Counted from the stretch's first letter, positions 6,698-13,810 are shown. The stretch is 17,874 bases of DNA from SB15 sp964557285 (GCA_964557285.1 CAZKZS010000068.1:1-17874), one strand, 5' to 3'. Translations and numbers: made by a program. Notes: a model not told the origin generated them from the letters alone.

Positions 6698-8428
6698 TTA
6701 CTTCCCTCTGGCATTCACCCAGGTCAAAAACTGCTCTACAGGCCAGGTATTGATGACTTTATCCGCGCTTAACCAGGCACGGCGGGCAGTCCCAATCCCA
6801 TAAGGCAAGACATCAAATTCTTCTGCTCTGTGAGCATCCGTATCAATCGCTATTTTAATGCCCATTTCCGCCGCCCGCCGCGCATAGGGCGCAGATAAAT
6901 CTAAACGGGCAGGGTTAGCATTGATTTCCAGTGCGATGTCGTGGGTTTTTGCCGCTTCCAGCACCGCATCCATGTCTAAATCGGCAGGTTCACGGCTGGG
7001 AATCAACTGTCCGGTGGGATGCCCTATAATATCGACATGGGGATTGGCAATTGCGTTGAGCAGGCGTTGAGTCACCTGTTCACGTGGCTGGCGCAAACTC
7101 ACATGCAGCGAAGCAATCACCACGTCTAACTGTGCCAGCACGTCATCGGGATAATCCAGCGTGCCATCGGCCTTAATCTCCATTTCCGTGCCATGAAACA
7201 CCCGAAAATCTGGCCCCATTTCTGCATCCACCGCCCGCACAGCCGCCTGTTGTTCCATCAATCGCTCAATGCTCAAACCATTGGCAATTCCCAGGCTGCG
7301 AGAGTGGTCGGTGATGACAATATATTTTAACCCCCGGCTGCGGGCAATTTCTGCCATCTCACGGATGCTCAGCGTGCCGTCGCTCCAGGTGGTGTGCATG
7401 TGCAGGTCGCTAAGAATATCACGCTGCGTAATTAAATGGGGCAGCGTACCATTCTGGGCAACTTCAATTTCCCCCTGATTTTCGCGCATTTCGGGCGGAA
7501 TCCAGGGCATCCCCAGTGTGGCATACACTTCTTCTTCTGTTGAACACAAAATTTCCCGCCCGCTACCATCAACGGCGGTGAAGGCGTGTTCATTCAGAGT
7601 CAGCCCCTTGTTTAAGGCGAGTTCCCTCATACGGATGTTATGTGCCTGGCTGCCCGTAAAATAAGCCAGCGCCGTGCCGTAACGTTCCGGCGGCAGCACC
7701 CGCAAATCGACCTGCCGCCCGTTGTGCATTTCAACCGAACTTTTGGTCGGACCGTGACCTAAAATTCGGGCTACCTCAGGCCGATTCACAAAATGCTCCA
7801 TAATCGGCTCAGCATTTTCGGACATGATGAGCAGGTCAATGTCTCCAATCGTGGGGCGAAAGCGGCGCAGACTGCCCGCTACATGCCCCTGACGAGACTC
7901 CGGCAGGGTGAGCAGGTCATTTAAAATGCCCAGCGCAATCGGTAGGGCGGTCCCAAGCGGCAGTCGATCCGTTTGGCGTGCTAGCGCTTCAATGCCCTCA
8001 ATGATTCGCTGCTCACTTTTAGCTCCCATACCGGGGAGTTTTTGCAGTTCCCCCGCGCGGGCAGCTTTTTCCAGCGCTTCCAGTGTCAGGATGCCAAACT
8101 TTTCCCAGAACAGTTTGGCTTTTTTGGGCCCGACCCCGTTCACCCGCAGGACATCCAGCAGACTCGGCGGTACTTCCTTCGAGAGGCGTTCGTAAAATTC
8201 GAGTTTGCCCGTCGTGAGCATTTCTTCGATTTTCGCTGCAAGGGTTTCCCCAATGCCCTGAATTTCAGTCAACTGCCCTTCGGCATAAAGGGCGTTTAAA
8301 TCGCGTGGCAGTTCGGCAATCACCTGAGCAGCATTCCGATAGGCCAGCACACGGTGAATATTTTCACCTTTAATCTGGAGCATATCGGCTACATCTTCAA
8401 AAATTCTGGCAATATCGCGGTTTCGCAT
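6698..8428 (-). CDS. polX: family X DNA polymerase with C-terminal PHP domain
   Basis: This 576-residue protein has the bacterial PolX architecture. An N-terminal helix-hairpin-helix region (about 1-150) contains IQGIGETLA and LPGMGAKS. The nucleotidyltransferase core has GSLRR (185-189), GDID with Asp196 and Asp198, and the third aspartate Asp241. The PHP phosphoesterase domain (about 338-576) has D-L-H-M-H (341-345), T-D-H (373-375), Glu415, His442, His470 and D-T-D-A-H (529-533), so its metal site looks intact. Such enzymes fill short gaps and carry 3'-5' exonuclease or AP-endonuclease activity in base-excision repair. It is the first gene of the operon ahead of the SH3b gene and ligA. An extended -10 box lies only 8 bases before the ATG, so the mRNA is probably leaderless. 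Confidence 0.95.
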   Translation of the reverse strand: MRNRDIARIFEDVADMLQIKGENIHRVLAYRNAAQVIAELPRDLNALYAEGQLTEIQGIGETLAAKIEEMLTTGKLEFYERLSKEVPPSLLDVLRVNGVGPKKAKLFWEKFGILTLEALEKAARAGELQKLPGMGAKSEQRIIEGIEALARQTDRLPLGTALPIALGILNDLLTLPESRQGHVAGSLRRFRPTIGDIDLLIMSENAEPIMEHFVNRPEVARILGHGPTKSSVEMHNGRQVDLRVLPPERYGTALAYFTGSQAHNIRMRELALNKGLTLNEHAFTAVDGSGREILCSTEEEVYATLGMPWIPPEMRENQGEIEVAQNGTLPHLITQRDILSDLHMHTTWSDGTLSIREMAEIARSRGLKYIVITDHSRSLGIANGLSIERLMEQQAAVRAVDAEMGPDFRVFHGTEMEIKADGTLDYPDDVLAQLDVVIASLHVSLRQPREQVTQRLLNAIANPHVDIIGHPTGQLIPSREPADLDMDAVLEAAKTHDIALEINANPARLDLSAPYARRAAEMGIKIAIDTDAHRAEEFDVLPYGIGTARRAWLSADKVINTWPVEQFLTWVNARGK

Positions 8429-8436
8429 AATTTTAA

Positions 8437-8445
8437 ATTATAACA
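8437..8445 (-). promoter_or_regulatory. extended -10 promoter of the polX operon (probably leaderless)
   Basis: On the - strand the sequence reads TGTTATAAT, a consensus -10 with the TG extension and no good -35. It ends 8 bases before the polX ATG at 8428, so the transcript should begin at or within a base or two of the start codon. No ribosome-binding sequence is present in the gap, which agrees with leaderless initiation. Confidence 0.65.
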
Positions 8446-8454
8446 TAGCAGCCT

Positions 8455-8482
8455 TTTACAAGCCTTTCCCGTTTGCTATGAT
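8455..8482 (+). promoter_or_regulatory. promoter of the CopC-like/ctaA/ctaB operon
   Basis: TTTACA (8455-8460, five of six consensus) and TATGAT (8477-8482) with a TG extension at 8474-8475 are separated by 16 bases. The predicted start is near 8489, giving a leader of about 15 bases before the GTG at 8504. The -35 lies where the oppositely directed polX promoter would have its own -35, so the two promoters probably share DNA. Confidence 0.6.
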
Positions 8483-8503
8483 TGGGAAACGCGAATTGGC
8501 TGA

Positions 8504-8965
8504 GTGTGGTCATTGAATCCTATCTATCTTTTTTTGCTCCTGCTGGGCTGGCTGGCTCATGCAGATTTATTTGAGGCATCTCCGGCGGCGGGTTCGACGG
8601 TGGAACAGGAACTCAAACAGGTGCGGCTTGTGTTTACCGAAGATGTTCAGGATGCCCGTATTATGCTGCTACCCCAATGTGAAGGCTGCGAAGAAATCTA
8701 TGAACTCACCATCGAATATCCAGAGTCGAATGTGGTGGTGGGAAAAATCACCAATGGGATTCGCCGCGCCCCATACAACGTTGCCTGGTCAGTGACAGCC
8801 CTGGACGGTCATACCTTTAGTGGCACGTACAGTTTTGTGTACGAAGGGCCAGATAAAACGAGCAACCGTTATTTAATTATTCTGCCCCTTGTGGCGATTA
8901 TCGCTATTTTTAGTTTTGCCTTCATGCTGTTTGTCCTGCGGCAAAAAGCACGGGGCGCCCTCTAA
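8504..8965 (+). CDS. CopC-like domain protein with C-terminal membrane anchor and CxxC
   Basis: This is a 153-residue exported protein. It has a signal segment (about 5-18), a CopC-like beta domain (about 19-115) and a C-terminal transmembrane helix (about 122-146) with a short basic tail. CopC proteins bind Cu(II) through the new N-terminal His and a late D-x-H pair. The matching residues are His19 after WLA, and Asp101 and His103 in DGHTFSGTYSF. There is also Cys59-x-x-Cys62 (QCEGCEE), which standard CopC lacks and which could bind Cu(I) or form a disulfide. The GTG at 8504 is the best start, though its ribosome site is weak; TTG at 8513 is the alternative. The stop overlaps ctaA by one base (TAATG). 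The context suggests copper handling for cytochrome oxidase assembly, which is an inference. Confidence 0.8.
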   Translation: MWSLNPIYLFLLLLGWLAHADLFEASPAAGSTVEQELKQVRLVFTEDVQDARIMLLPQCEGCEEIYELTIEYPESNVVVGKITNGIRRAPYNVAWSVTALDGHTFSGTYSFVYEGPDKTSNRYLIILPLVAIIAIFSFAFMLFVLRQKARGAL

Positions 8966-9864
8966 TGAGTCAGTTATCACATGGGGAACGGCTATACTTC
9001 TGGCTGGCGGGGCTGACCGCTTTTTTTACCCTGCTGCTGATTATTCTGGGCGCGGTGGTGCGGGTGACGGATGCCGAAACGGGCTGCGGTAGCACCTGGC
9101 CGCTGTGTGACGGGCGTGCCTGGCCTTCACCGGACAATGAACTGGCATGGATTGATTGGGCGCATCGTCTCATTACACTCATCACAGCGCTGGCGATTGT
9201 AGGAGCATGGTACGCCGCCCGCCGTTTTATCAGCCATCGCAAAGATGTCACGATGCCCCTGTATCTGGGTTTAGGGCTGCTGGGTATCCAGAGTCTGCTT
9301 GGGGCGGGGACGCTGTTTTTTGATAATCCCGCCACGCTGCCGCTTGTGCATCTGGGTTTTGCGGTCATCATGCTAAGCTGTCTGGCCGCGTCGCTGACGG
9401 CGCTGCTGTATCAACCTGCGTTGATATTCAGCAGCGACAAATTTCAAACGGCGGTGCAGGGCGCTACACTCATGATTTTTATGGTGCTGATGACCGGTGC
9501 GCTGGTAGTAGGCAGTGACTCTGCCCATGCGTGCCGAGAATGGCCTTTGTGCCGTGACACCACCTCAGAAGCTGCTATAATGAATCTTATTCACCGGGGC
9601 AGTGTTTTATTGTTAGGCATCCTGTTGATGTCATTGGTCTGGCAGGCATGGACTGACCGTGTTGAGGATCGTGTCAGCCGGATGAGCACCGTCGTGCTTC
9701 TGACCCTTTACGGGATTCAGGTCGCGCTGGGGGCGCTGTATGTCCTGTCCGATTTTCACGACCTGTTCAGCGCGTTACACGTCACGACTGCCGGGGTCAT
9801 GTGGGCGGCAGCCGTGTCGTTGAATATCATTTTAATGAAACAACTATCTGTGGAGAGGGAATGA
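8965..9864 (+). CDS. ctaA: heme A synthase (CtaA/Cox15 family)
   Basis: This 299-residue membrane protein has about eight transmembrane segments. It oxidises heme O to heme A for cytochrome aa3-type oxidases. The family's heme-ligand histidines are at His67, His129, His210 and His272. Loop cysteine pairs are Cys41/Cys48 (TGCGSTWPLC) and Cys190/Cys196 (HACREWPLC). The loop residue that is an essential Glu in Bacillus CtaA (E-x-x-H) is Asp64 here (DWAH). This is conservative but worth noting. The gene overlaps its upstream neighbour by one base and ctaB by four (ATGA), so the three are co-translated. Their joint product is heme A, although no oxidase subunit genes lie in the window. Confidence 0.95.
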   Translation: MSQLSHGERLYFWLAGLTAFFTLLLIILGAVVRVTDAETGCGSTWPLCDGRAWPSPDNELAWIDWAHRLITLITALAIVGAWYAARRFISHRKDVTMPLYLGLGLLGIQSLLGAGTLFFDNPATLPLVHLGFAVIMLSCLAASLTALLYQPALIFSSDKFQTAVQGATLMIFMVLMTGALVVGSDSAHACREWPLCRDTTSEAAIMNLIHRGSVLLLGILLMSLVWQAWTDRVEDRVSRMSTVVLLTLYGIQVALGALYVLSDFHDLFSALHVTTAGVMWAAAVSLNIILMKQLSVERE

Positions 9865-10724
9865 AGAGTCTACTCAAGGATTATGTGGCGCTGGCAAAAC
9901 CGCGTATCGCCCTGTTACTGGTTTTTACCACTGTCACCGCCATGATTATCGCTGCCAACGGGCTGCCACAGGCGGAAATTTTGATAGCAACCATTTTAGG
10001 CGGGATTCTGGCTTCCGGCGGGTCAAGTGCGGTTAACCAGTATTATGACCGCGATATGGATAAAAAGATGTCCCGCACCAAAAAACGTCCGATTGCTGCC
10101 GGACGGATTTCTCCCCTGTCAGGGCTGGTGTACGGTGTCAGTCTAATTCTGGGGTCAACCGCGCTGCTGGGTGCTTTTGTGAACTGGCTGGCGGCGAGTC
10201 TGGCGCTGGCCGGAGCGATTTATTACGTGTTCCTGTATACCATGCTGCTCAAGCGGAATACCGTAGTCAATATTGTCATTGGCGGCGGTGCTGGCGCGAT
10301 TCCCGTGCTGGTCGGATGGGCGGCGGTACACGGCAGCCTGGCGGTAGAAGCGTGGCTGTTGTTTGCGATTATTTTCTACTGGACGCCGCCGCACAGTTGG
10401 GCGCTGGCGCTGCTGGTGAACGCGGATTATACCCGTGCTGATGTCCCTATGATGCCCGTCGCACGTGGCGAAGAAGTCACCCGCAAGCAAATTTTGCTGT
10501 ATTCGGGGCTGCTGGTCGCGCTGACACTGCTTCCCTTTCCAATTGAAATGTTGGGGGCATTTTATTTTGTGGCGGCGCTGGCGCTGGGGTTGGGTCTGCT
10601 GTGGCGCTCTATTCACCTGATTCAGGAAAAAACAGCGCTGGCCTCCAAACAAATGTACAAATACTCCACATCGTATCTCGCGCTGCTGTTCCTGGCGATG
10701 ATTGTTGACCGGATGGCGTTTTAG
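9861..10724 (+). CDS. ctaB: protoheme IX farnesyltransferase (heme O synthase)
   Basis: This 287-residue UbiA-superfamily membrane enzyme attaches farnesyl diphosphate to protoheme to make heme O, the substrate of CtaA. The first aspartate-rich motif is N-x-x-x-D-x-x-x-D (Asn59, Asp63, Asp67: NQYYDRDMD), and the second conserved region is DYTRADVPMMP (189-199). About eight or nine hydrophobic segments are visible. The start at 9861 is chosen over 9801 because it follows a strong GGAGAGGGA ribosome site, overlaps the ctaA stop as ATGA, and begins with the family's usual DYVALAKPRI. The next gene is convergent, with only six bases between the stops and no terminator hairpin between them. Confidence 0.96.
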   Translation: MKSLLKDYVALAKPRIALLLVFTTVTAMIIAANGLPQAEILIATILGGILASGGSSAVNQYYDRDMDKKMSRTKKRPIAAGRISPLSGLVYGVSLILGSTALLGAFVNWLAASLALAGAIYYVFLYTMLLKRNTVVNIVIGGGAGAIPVLVGWAAVHGSLAVEAWLLFAIIFYWTPPHSWALALLVNADYTRADVPMMPVARGEEVTRKQILLYSGLLVALTLLPFPIEMLGAFYFVAALALGLGLLWRSIHLIQEKTALASKQMYKYSTSYLALLFLAMIVDRMAF

Positions 10725-10730
10725 GCCGTC

Positions 10731-11519
10731 CTATTTTCCTTTCCAGTTTGGGGGGCGGCGTTCGATGCGTGCCTGCACCCCTTCCATTAAATCCTCAGAA
10801 TGAAACAACGGGTACTGCTCAACCATTTCCAGATGAAAACCGTCGGCGGTGTTGTGCAGGCCGTTAATCACCCGTTTGGCCGCCGCCACTGCACGCGGGG
10901 CAGACAGCATGATTTCCTCCGCCAGGGTTTGCCCGGCTTCCAACAGTTTATCTGCTGGCACAACCTGATTCACAATGCCCAGTTGCAGCGCGGTAGGCGC
11001 ATCAAAACGGCGGCCTGTAAAAATAAGTTCCTTCGCCCGTGCCGCACCGATAAGATGGGTTAAGCGGGTCGTGCCGCCTGCGTCCGGTATAATCCCAATA
11101 CGGGCTTCTTCCAGACTCATGACCGCATCTTCAGCAGCAATCCGCAAATCGCAGCCAAGCGCCAGTTCCAGCCCTGCGCCTATGGTATAGCTGTGAATTA
11201 AAGCGATGGTTGGCAGGAAGGTATCTTGCAATCGTTGAATCGCACGCTGCCAGAGCCGAGTCGCTTCGTAGCCCAATTCGCGCCAGTTTTCGCCCAATGC
11301 TTCCGGCATCCCACCCATGCTCATCAAATCCAATCCAGCAGAAAAACAGGTGCCTTCACCGCGCACGACAATCACCCGCACACCGGATGTCTGTTCCGCC
11401 AGCAGCACCGCGCTGGCAATAGCTTGTAGCATTTGAACCCGAATCGCGTTGCGTTTGTCGGGGCGGTTCAAAATAATTTCAAAAACAGCACCTTTGGGAT
11501 TGGTAACAATATCAGTCAT
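10731..11519 (-). CDS. enoyl-CoA hydratase/isomerase (crotonase) family protein
   Basis: This is a 262-residue soluble protein of normal crotonase length, a superfamily that hydrates or isomerises acyl-CoA thioesters. The oxyanion-hole regions are CFSAGLDL (58-65) and the glycines of TIGAGLELALGCD (112-124). Candidate acid/base residues are Glu118, Glu138 and Asp146 (GIIPDAGGT). Hydratases usually have Gly at the last position, and an Asp there is common in crotonase-like isomerases and dehydratases, so the exact reaction is open. The start at 11519 is chosen because AAGGA lies 8 bases upstream and the longer reading begins inside the palindrome at 11549-11572. No other beta-oxidation gene is nearby. 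Confidence 0.88.
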   Translation of the reverse strand: MTDIVTNPKGAVFEIILNRPDKRNAIRVQMLQAIASAVLLAEQTSGVRVIVVRGEGTCFSAGLDLMSMGGMPEALGENWRELGYEATRLWQRAIQRLQDTFLPTIALIHSYTIGAGLELALGCDLRIAAEDAVMSLEEARIGIIPDAGGTTRLTHLIGAARAKELIFTGRRFDAPTALQLGIVNQVVPADKLLEAGQTLAEEIMLSAPRAVAAAKRVINGLHNTADGFHLEMVEQYPLFHSEDLMEGVQARIERRPPNWKGK

Positions 11520-11548
11520 CAAAAAAATCCTTGTTATGGGTAAGGGGT

Positions 11549-11572
11549 AGGGACACGGCACGCCGTGTCCCT
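11549..11572. repeat. perfect 11-bp inverted repeat (REP-like palindrome)
   Basis: AGGGACACGGC (11549-11559) is followed by AC and then its exact reverse complement (11562-11572). It lies between the secreted-protein stop (11587) and the crotonase start (11519). Neither strand has a T-run right after the hairpin, so it is not a standard terminator. It may be a dispersed REP-type element that stabilises or trims the mRNA. Only one copy is in the window, so its repetitive nature is an inference. Confidence 0.6.
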
Positions 11573-11586
11573 CTTGCGGTCTGCTG

Positions 11587-12546
11587 CTATTCTGCAGGAA
11601 CTTCGGCAGGGGGATAGGTTTCCCCGATACCGGAAATCGTCACCAGACTCGAAATCGTGATATTAAAAACGGCGACAGAACCTTCCGGCGCATCTTCCAT
11701 AACGGTGGTCATGTCAATGTCGCTGGTGGTGATAGCAGCCGCCAGCAGCACCTGTGCCAGATTGCCATCAGCATCAATCGAAACCGTCAGCAGGCCGCTG
11801 CTATCTTCCGTCAGATTCTCGACGAGAGTCTGAGTGATGGGGTCTGTGGCCTGTGATTCTTCCATCATCAGCAGCCCGCCGAGTCCCTCACTGCCCATCA
11901 GAATCGTGATGGTTTCCACCTCGCGCCCATCTTCCAGGGTTTGGGTTTCTACTGCTACCACTATCGCCGAACTGCGAACGACTTCAGCAAAGGCTTCAAA
12001 ATTTTCTACGAATGGCATCGGGCCGCCTTCTTCAGCCACCGTGAAAATTTTATCCATACCAAGCGATTCCAGACCGGGGTAGGTTTCCACATCTGCCCGT
12101 GTGATGGTTGTCCAGCCTTCGGGCAAGGCAGGCAGTTCGGGGTCAGGGGTGAGATGGCTGGCATTCACGTAAATTTCGCCATCTACAAAGCGAAGTTCGG
12201 CTTCCATGAGGAAGGTTGTTTCTGTGCCGTTTTCAGTTCTCGTGCCTACCACCGTCGCCGTCCCGCTAAGATTAGGGGACTCCCCATTGGTCAGGGTATA
12301 GCTGGTGGTAATCACTTCGCTGCTTTCTTGAGCAAGAAGCGTTTCCCCATTGGCGGTCATTGTCACGGTGCTACCACTCACTTCCGTCTGTTCAACGGCA
12401 TAACTGGGGTACTCAGAGGCCGCTTCCAGCGCCGCCAGCGCTTTTTCAATATTGGCCTGATCTTCTTCACTCAATTCCTGGGCAAAAGCGGACATCGGCA
12501 CAGCAACCACGAGCAGGAGAATCACAAATTTGAGCAGTTTAGTCAT
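11587..12546 (-). CDS. secreted protein of unknown function (LppX/LprG-like appearance)
   Basis: This is a 319-residue exported protein with a clear signal peptide: KLLKF, a hydrophobic stretch, then a likely cut after AFA (residue 22). There is no lipobox cysteine. The mature part is acidic and rich in Thr/Val/Glu with alternating short beta-like stretches and no further membrane segment. Its layout (threshold of about 300 residues, paired strands, a conserved-looking LPEGWTTI region) recalls lipid-carrier proteins of the LppX/LprG/LolA type, but I cannot confirm this. Two ATGs stand in tandem; the one at 12546 has the better spacing from GAGG, and 12549 is the alternative. A much longer reading exists upstream but runs antiphase over the next gene. 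It is probably in one unit with the tail-tube-like gene. Confidence 0.78.
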   Translation of the reverse strand: MTKLLKFVILLLVVAVPMSAFAQELSEEDQANIEKALAALEAASEYPSYAVEQTEVSGSTVTMTANGETLLAQESSEVITTSYTLTNGESPNLSGTATVVGTRTENGTETTFLMEAELRFVDGEIYVNASHLTPDPELPALPEGWTTITRADVETYPGLESLGMDKIFTVAEEGGPMPFVENFEAFAEVVRSSAIVVAVETQTLEDGREVETITILMGSEGLGGLLMMEESQATDPITQTLVENLTEDSSGLLTVSIDADGNLAQVLLAAAITTSDIDMTTVMEDAPEGSVAVFNITISSLVTISGIGETYPPAEVPAE

Positions 12547-12607
12547 CATTCCCTCACTTGAACAACAGATATACAGGTGTGAACAGAAAAATCCGCAGTG
12601 AATCCGC

Positions 12608-13189
12608 TTAACGCTGATCACCCGGCCAGATTTCATCGACTCCACCGTGCTGAATAGTGATTTTTTCCTCAACAAGGTATTCCAGCGCGGTATCGAAGTC
12701 GGAGAACTTGATTTCGCTAATCCAGGCATTGCGATAGACCCAACGGCGGGTTTCAACCCCTTCATCCATCGCAACAACGGCGATTTCACGGGTGGGTAGC
12801 ACCGTACCGCGTGCCTGAATCGCTTCGCGTACCCACTGGTTAAACGGCAGACGGGCATCCTGCTGCACCATTTTGGTGATGACCAGGGGGGGATAATTGA
12901 AGCCGATGGGTTTCCCCGTGTCATCCAATTTCAGCCCAAAGGGGCAAATCCCACTGACCGCAAAAATTCCTGAGGCGACTTTTCCATTAATTTCGACTCT
13001 AAATTCATTGGCAGAAAGGCTGTCCACCGCCCGTATTCCATACTGGGCGGGATTTTGTGCCTGGGGTGAATATGTGCCTGCGCTTGGGGGAGGTTGAGGA
13101 ACTGACGGCTGCTGATAGGCTGCCGGGTCAGTAGGTTGCTGCTGTTGATAGGGCGGCAGCGGCCCGGCGGGGTTGTTCGGGTTCTGCAT
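12608..13189 (-). CDS. phage/contractile tail-tube-like protein (T4 gp19 family) with Pro/Gln-rich N-terminus
   Basis: This is a 193-residue protein. Residues 1-50 are rich in Pro, Gln and Tyr and low in complexity. Residues 60-190 resemble the T4 gp19-like tail-tube family: NEFRVEINGKVASGIFAVSG (61-80), then a region of P-L-V-I-T-K and an N-x-W segment, then R-R-W-V-Y-x-N-A-W (148-156), and a final strand pair ending EEKITIQHGGV (174-184). In phages and contractile injection systems this fold stacks into the inner tube. Sheath, baseplate and ATPase genes are absent here, so the protein is alone or repurposed. The ATG at 13189 follows GGGAG by 6 bases. Its neighbours are a three-segment membrane protein upstream and a secreted protein downstream. 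The fold is likely; the function is unknown. Confidence 0.75.
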   Translation of the reverse strand: MQNPNNPAGPLPPYQQQQPTDPAAYQQPSVPQPPPSAGTYSPQAQNPAQYGIRAVDSLSANEFRVEINGKVASGIFAVSGICPFGLKLDDTGKPIGFNYPPLVITKMVQQDARLPFNQWVREAIQARGTVLPTREIAVVAMDEGVETRRWVYRNAWISEIKFSDFDTALEYLVEEKITIQHGGVDEIWPGDQR

Positions 13190-13236
13190 GGCTAACTCCC
13201 TTTTCCACGGATGAATATCCTGAGTATAGCGGAAAA

Positions 13237-13641
13237 TTACACTAACAGCAGCACAATCACCACCAGCGTCATGAGCAGCCCCAGTCCGGCGACAATCAAA
13301 AAGGCATTGTTTGCCAGCGCCGACCCCAGAGAATTGCCCTGTGGAGTCATGGTCAGCAGCAGAGGTTCGGGCTGTTGAGTCTGGACGCGGTTCACTTCCC
13401 GGTTCAAAAACCACAGAACAGCATAAATCGTCGCTCCCATCGCGGCAACTGAACTTACCACCACCACGATAAGCAGAGCCAGCAGCGCTCCCTTCGTACC
13501 AGTCACATCCTGGGTTGAGGCTTCCGGGCTAGAAACCTGTTGGACAGTCGGCAGCACATTATCCGAAGCTGAAAACAGTAATCCAATCATCAGTACAACA
13601 AAAACTGCACCCAACAAAGCCACTACCGAAGACCGCTGCAT
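13237..13641 (-). CDS. small membrane protein with three transmembrane segments, hypothetical
   Basis: I do not recognise this 134-residue protein. Hydrophobic segments lie at about 6-24, 50-78 and 112-134, with a polar Ser/Thr/Gln-rich stretch after the first and a short charged loop NREVNRVQTQQ after the second. It ends in the membrane with LLLV. The start at 13641 is chosen because GGAG lies 6 bases before it; ATGs at 13644 and 13653 are possible but too close to that site. It has a strong promoter of its own at 13680-13708 and is the first gene of the unit containing the tail-tube-like and secreted proteins, so it may anchor one of them. That is inference. Confidence 0.65.
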   Translation of the reverse strand: MQRSSVVALLGAVFVVLMIGLLFSASDNVLPTVQQVSSPEASTQDVTGTKGALLALLIVVVVSSVAAMGATIYAVLWFLNREVNRVQTQQPEPLLLTMTPQGNSLGSALANNAFLIVAGLGLLMTLVVIVLLLV

Positions 13642-13679
13642 CATACACTCCATTATTTCATGTTCATCAGGACGTGCAG

Positions 13680-13708
13680 ATTGTACTCTCTCTCACAAAT
13701 GGTTTCAA
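13680..13708 (-). promoter_or_regulatory. sigma-70-type promoter for the 13641-to-11587 unit
   Basis: On the - strand, TTGAAA (13708-13703) and TACAAT (13685-13680) are separated by 17 bases; each box matches five of six consensus bases. The predicted start is near 13673, about 32 bases before the ATG at 13641. A TTCAA-N7-TTGAA inverted repeat (13704-13720) overlaps the -35 and could be an operator. Confidence 0.6.
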
Positions 13709-13748
13709 TACAGGTTTGAATTTGGGAAATAGTGGGGTAATCGTAGCT

Positions 13749-13777
13749 TTGCACAAATCTTGTTCGCTCATTATAAT
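13749..13777 (+). promoter_or_regulatory. promoter of the PA14-SH3b gene
   Basis: A perfect TATAAT (13772-13777) lies 17 bases after TTGCAC (13749-13754, three of six). The predicted start is near 13784. This supports translation from the ATG at 13811 with a leader of about 27 bases. Confidence 0.55.
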
Positions 13778-13810
13778 CCCTTCTCAATGGTTTATAGAGG
13801 CCAAAGGCTT

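Noticed and set aside
8970..9371. 133-codon - strand frame
   Set aside because: Shadow of ctaA; basic, Ser/Arg-rich composition and no motif.
10155..10652. 165-codon open frame on the - strand
   Set aside because: It lies wholly inside ctaB, which has clear family motifs. The reverse frame is Arg/Gln-rich with no domain or ribosome site.
11941..12561. 206-codon open frame on the + strand
   Set aside because: It is antisense to the secreted protein, which has a good signal peptide and start site. The frame is rich in Phe, Arg and His with no recognisable domain.
12547..12924. N-terminal extension of the secreted-protein frame up to 12924
   Set aside because: It overlaps the tail-tube-like gene in another frame, and the tandem ATGs at 12549/12546 have a ribosome site followed by a proper signal peptide.
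13190..13414. N-terminal extension of the tail-tube-like frame up to 13414
   Set aside because: It overlaps the three-segment membrane protein and carries no domain. ATG 13189 has GGGAG at ideal spacing.
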